Shown here: positions 5,321 to 5,433 of the stretch, piece after piece
Numbering within the stretch: position 1 is the first letter of the stretch
Layout: each line of letters begins with the position of its first letter
Source: an uncultured Solobacterium sp.
Lineage (GTDB): Bacteria > Bacillota_I > Bacilli_A > Erysipelotrichales > Erysipelotrichaceae
DNA: 5,433 bases
Direction of reading: 5' to 3'
Assembly (NCBI GenBank): GCA_900546285.1
Contig: URCJ01000069.1
Location: 1 to 5,433, forward strand
The notes under the pieces: model-generated
What the model was told of the DNA's origin: nothing
What the model saw: the letters and a program-made list of their open reading frames with translations, nothing else
The model's database searches: none
Translations under genes and position numbers: made by a program

Positions 5321-5339
5321 AATAGTTAGTGAAAGTCAA
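5311..5339 (-). promoter_or_regulatory. Promoter of tnpB
   Basis: TTGACT (5339-5334), a 17-base spacer and TATACT (5316-5311) on the minus strand give a near-consensus sigma-A promoter about 36 bases before the tnpB ATG. It would drive tnpB and the guide RNA downstream of it. Confidence 0.7.
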
Positions 5340-5358
5340 TAATTATCAGAGGTAGGCT

Positions 5359-5433
5359 ATGGACAATAGATATAATCGTCATAACAGACGAAAATACAGT
5401 CTAAAAGTACATATAGTTCTTGTAACTAAATAT
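5359..5433 (+). CDS. tnpA: IS200/IS605-family Y1 transposase TnpA, 5' part only
   Basis: Twenty-five codons are visible before the window ends. They read MDNRYNRHNRRKYSLKVHIV and end LVTKY. The KYSLKVHIVLVTKY pattern matches the start of TnpA proteins of the IS200/IS605 family, small (about 130-155 residue) single-strand DNA transposases that cut and join the element ends with one catalytic tyrosine. The HUH motif and the tyrosine lie beyond the edge, so intactness is unknown. The ATG at 5359 follows GAGG with a six-base gap. The orientation, diverging from tnpB with its 3' end toward the unseen left end, is that of IS605. Confidence 0.88.
   Translation, partial: MDNRYNRHNRRKYSLKVHIVLVTKY

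Larger units (their letters stand above)
3988..5433. mobile_element. IS200/IS605-family transposon, IS605-like divergent layout, left end outside the window
   Basis: The element comprises a non-coding right end (3988-4135), tnpB on the minus strand, a shared promoter region, and tnpA on the plus strand, cut by the window edge. Divergent tnpA and tnpB with tnpB reading toward the right end is the arrangement of IS605 itself. There are no terminal inverted repeats, as expected for this family. The right boundary is placed at 3988, give or take about five bases: a terminal hairpin lies at 3996-4017, and GNAT-type coding sequence begins immediately beyond. The left end, with its target tetra- or pentanucleotide, is not visible. 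Both genes look intact as far as seen, so the element may be autonomous. Confidence 0.85.

Overview
This window is AT-rich DNA with strong AGGAGG-type ribosome binding sites, consensus sigma-A-like promoters and T-tailed hairpin terminators. These point to a low-GC Bacillota (Firmicutes) genome. The Xre-membrane regulators and IS605-type element would suit a gut Clostridia or Erysipelotrichia relative, but that finer placement is inference. Every complete gene lies on the minus strand. The only plus-strand gene is a transposase that runs off the right edge.

Left part (1-1932): the window opens inside the 3' arm of a T-tailed hairpin (terminator or insertion-sequence end). Next comes a membrane-anchored Xre-type regulator whose last transmembrane helix has been thrown out of frame by an apparent 1-base deletion near 174. 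Upstream of it is a tightly coupled two-gene unit: an ASCH-domain protein whose 3' end overlaps by 17 bases the start of a PNP/UDP-family nucleoside phosphorylase. The pair looks like a small nucleoside-salvage module, possibly for modified nucleosides.

Middle part (1933-3194): a 218-base intergenic stretch holds a 16-bp-arm inverted repeat (probable control region for the ASCH unit) and a minus-strand terminator. A second Xre regulator with two membrane helices follows, with its own promoter, and that promoter's spacer is a perfect 13-bp palindrome. Upstream of it is a complete GNAT acetyltransferase.

Right part (3203-5433): a second GNAT-like gene has lost its 5' end to an IS200/IS605-family element. 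The element's right end lies near 3988 and the element runs past the window edge. Its layout is IS605-like: tnpB (minus strand, all RuvC and zinc-ribbon residues present) and tnpA (plus strand, first 25 codons only) diverge from overlapping promoters. The 147-base right end downstream of tnpB has the layout expected of a TnpB guide RNA (omega/reRNA): a 26-nt palindrome on the tnpB stop codon, further stem-loops, a possible pseudoknot, and a terminal hairpin 8 nt from the element edge. The predicted guide is the 5' remnant of the interrupted GNAT gene, so the nuclease would be directed at the uninterrupted allele. This TnpB-guide RNA system is the most notable content. The family is known, but this copy, its guide and its effect on the host operon can be tested.
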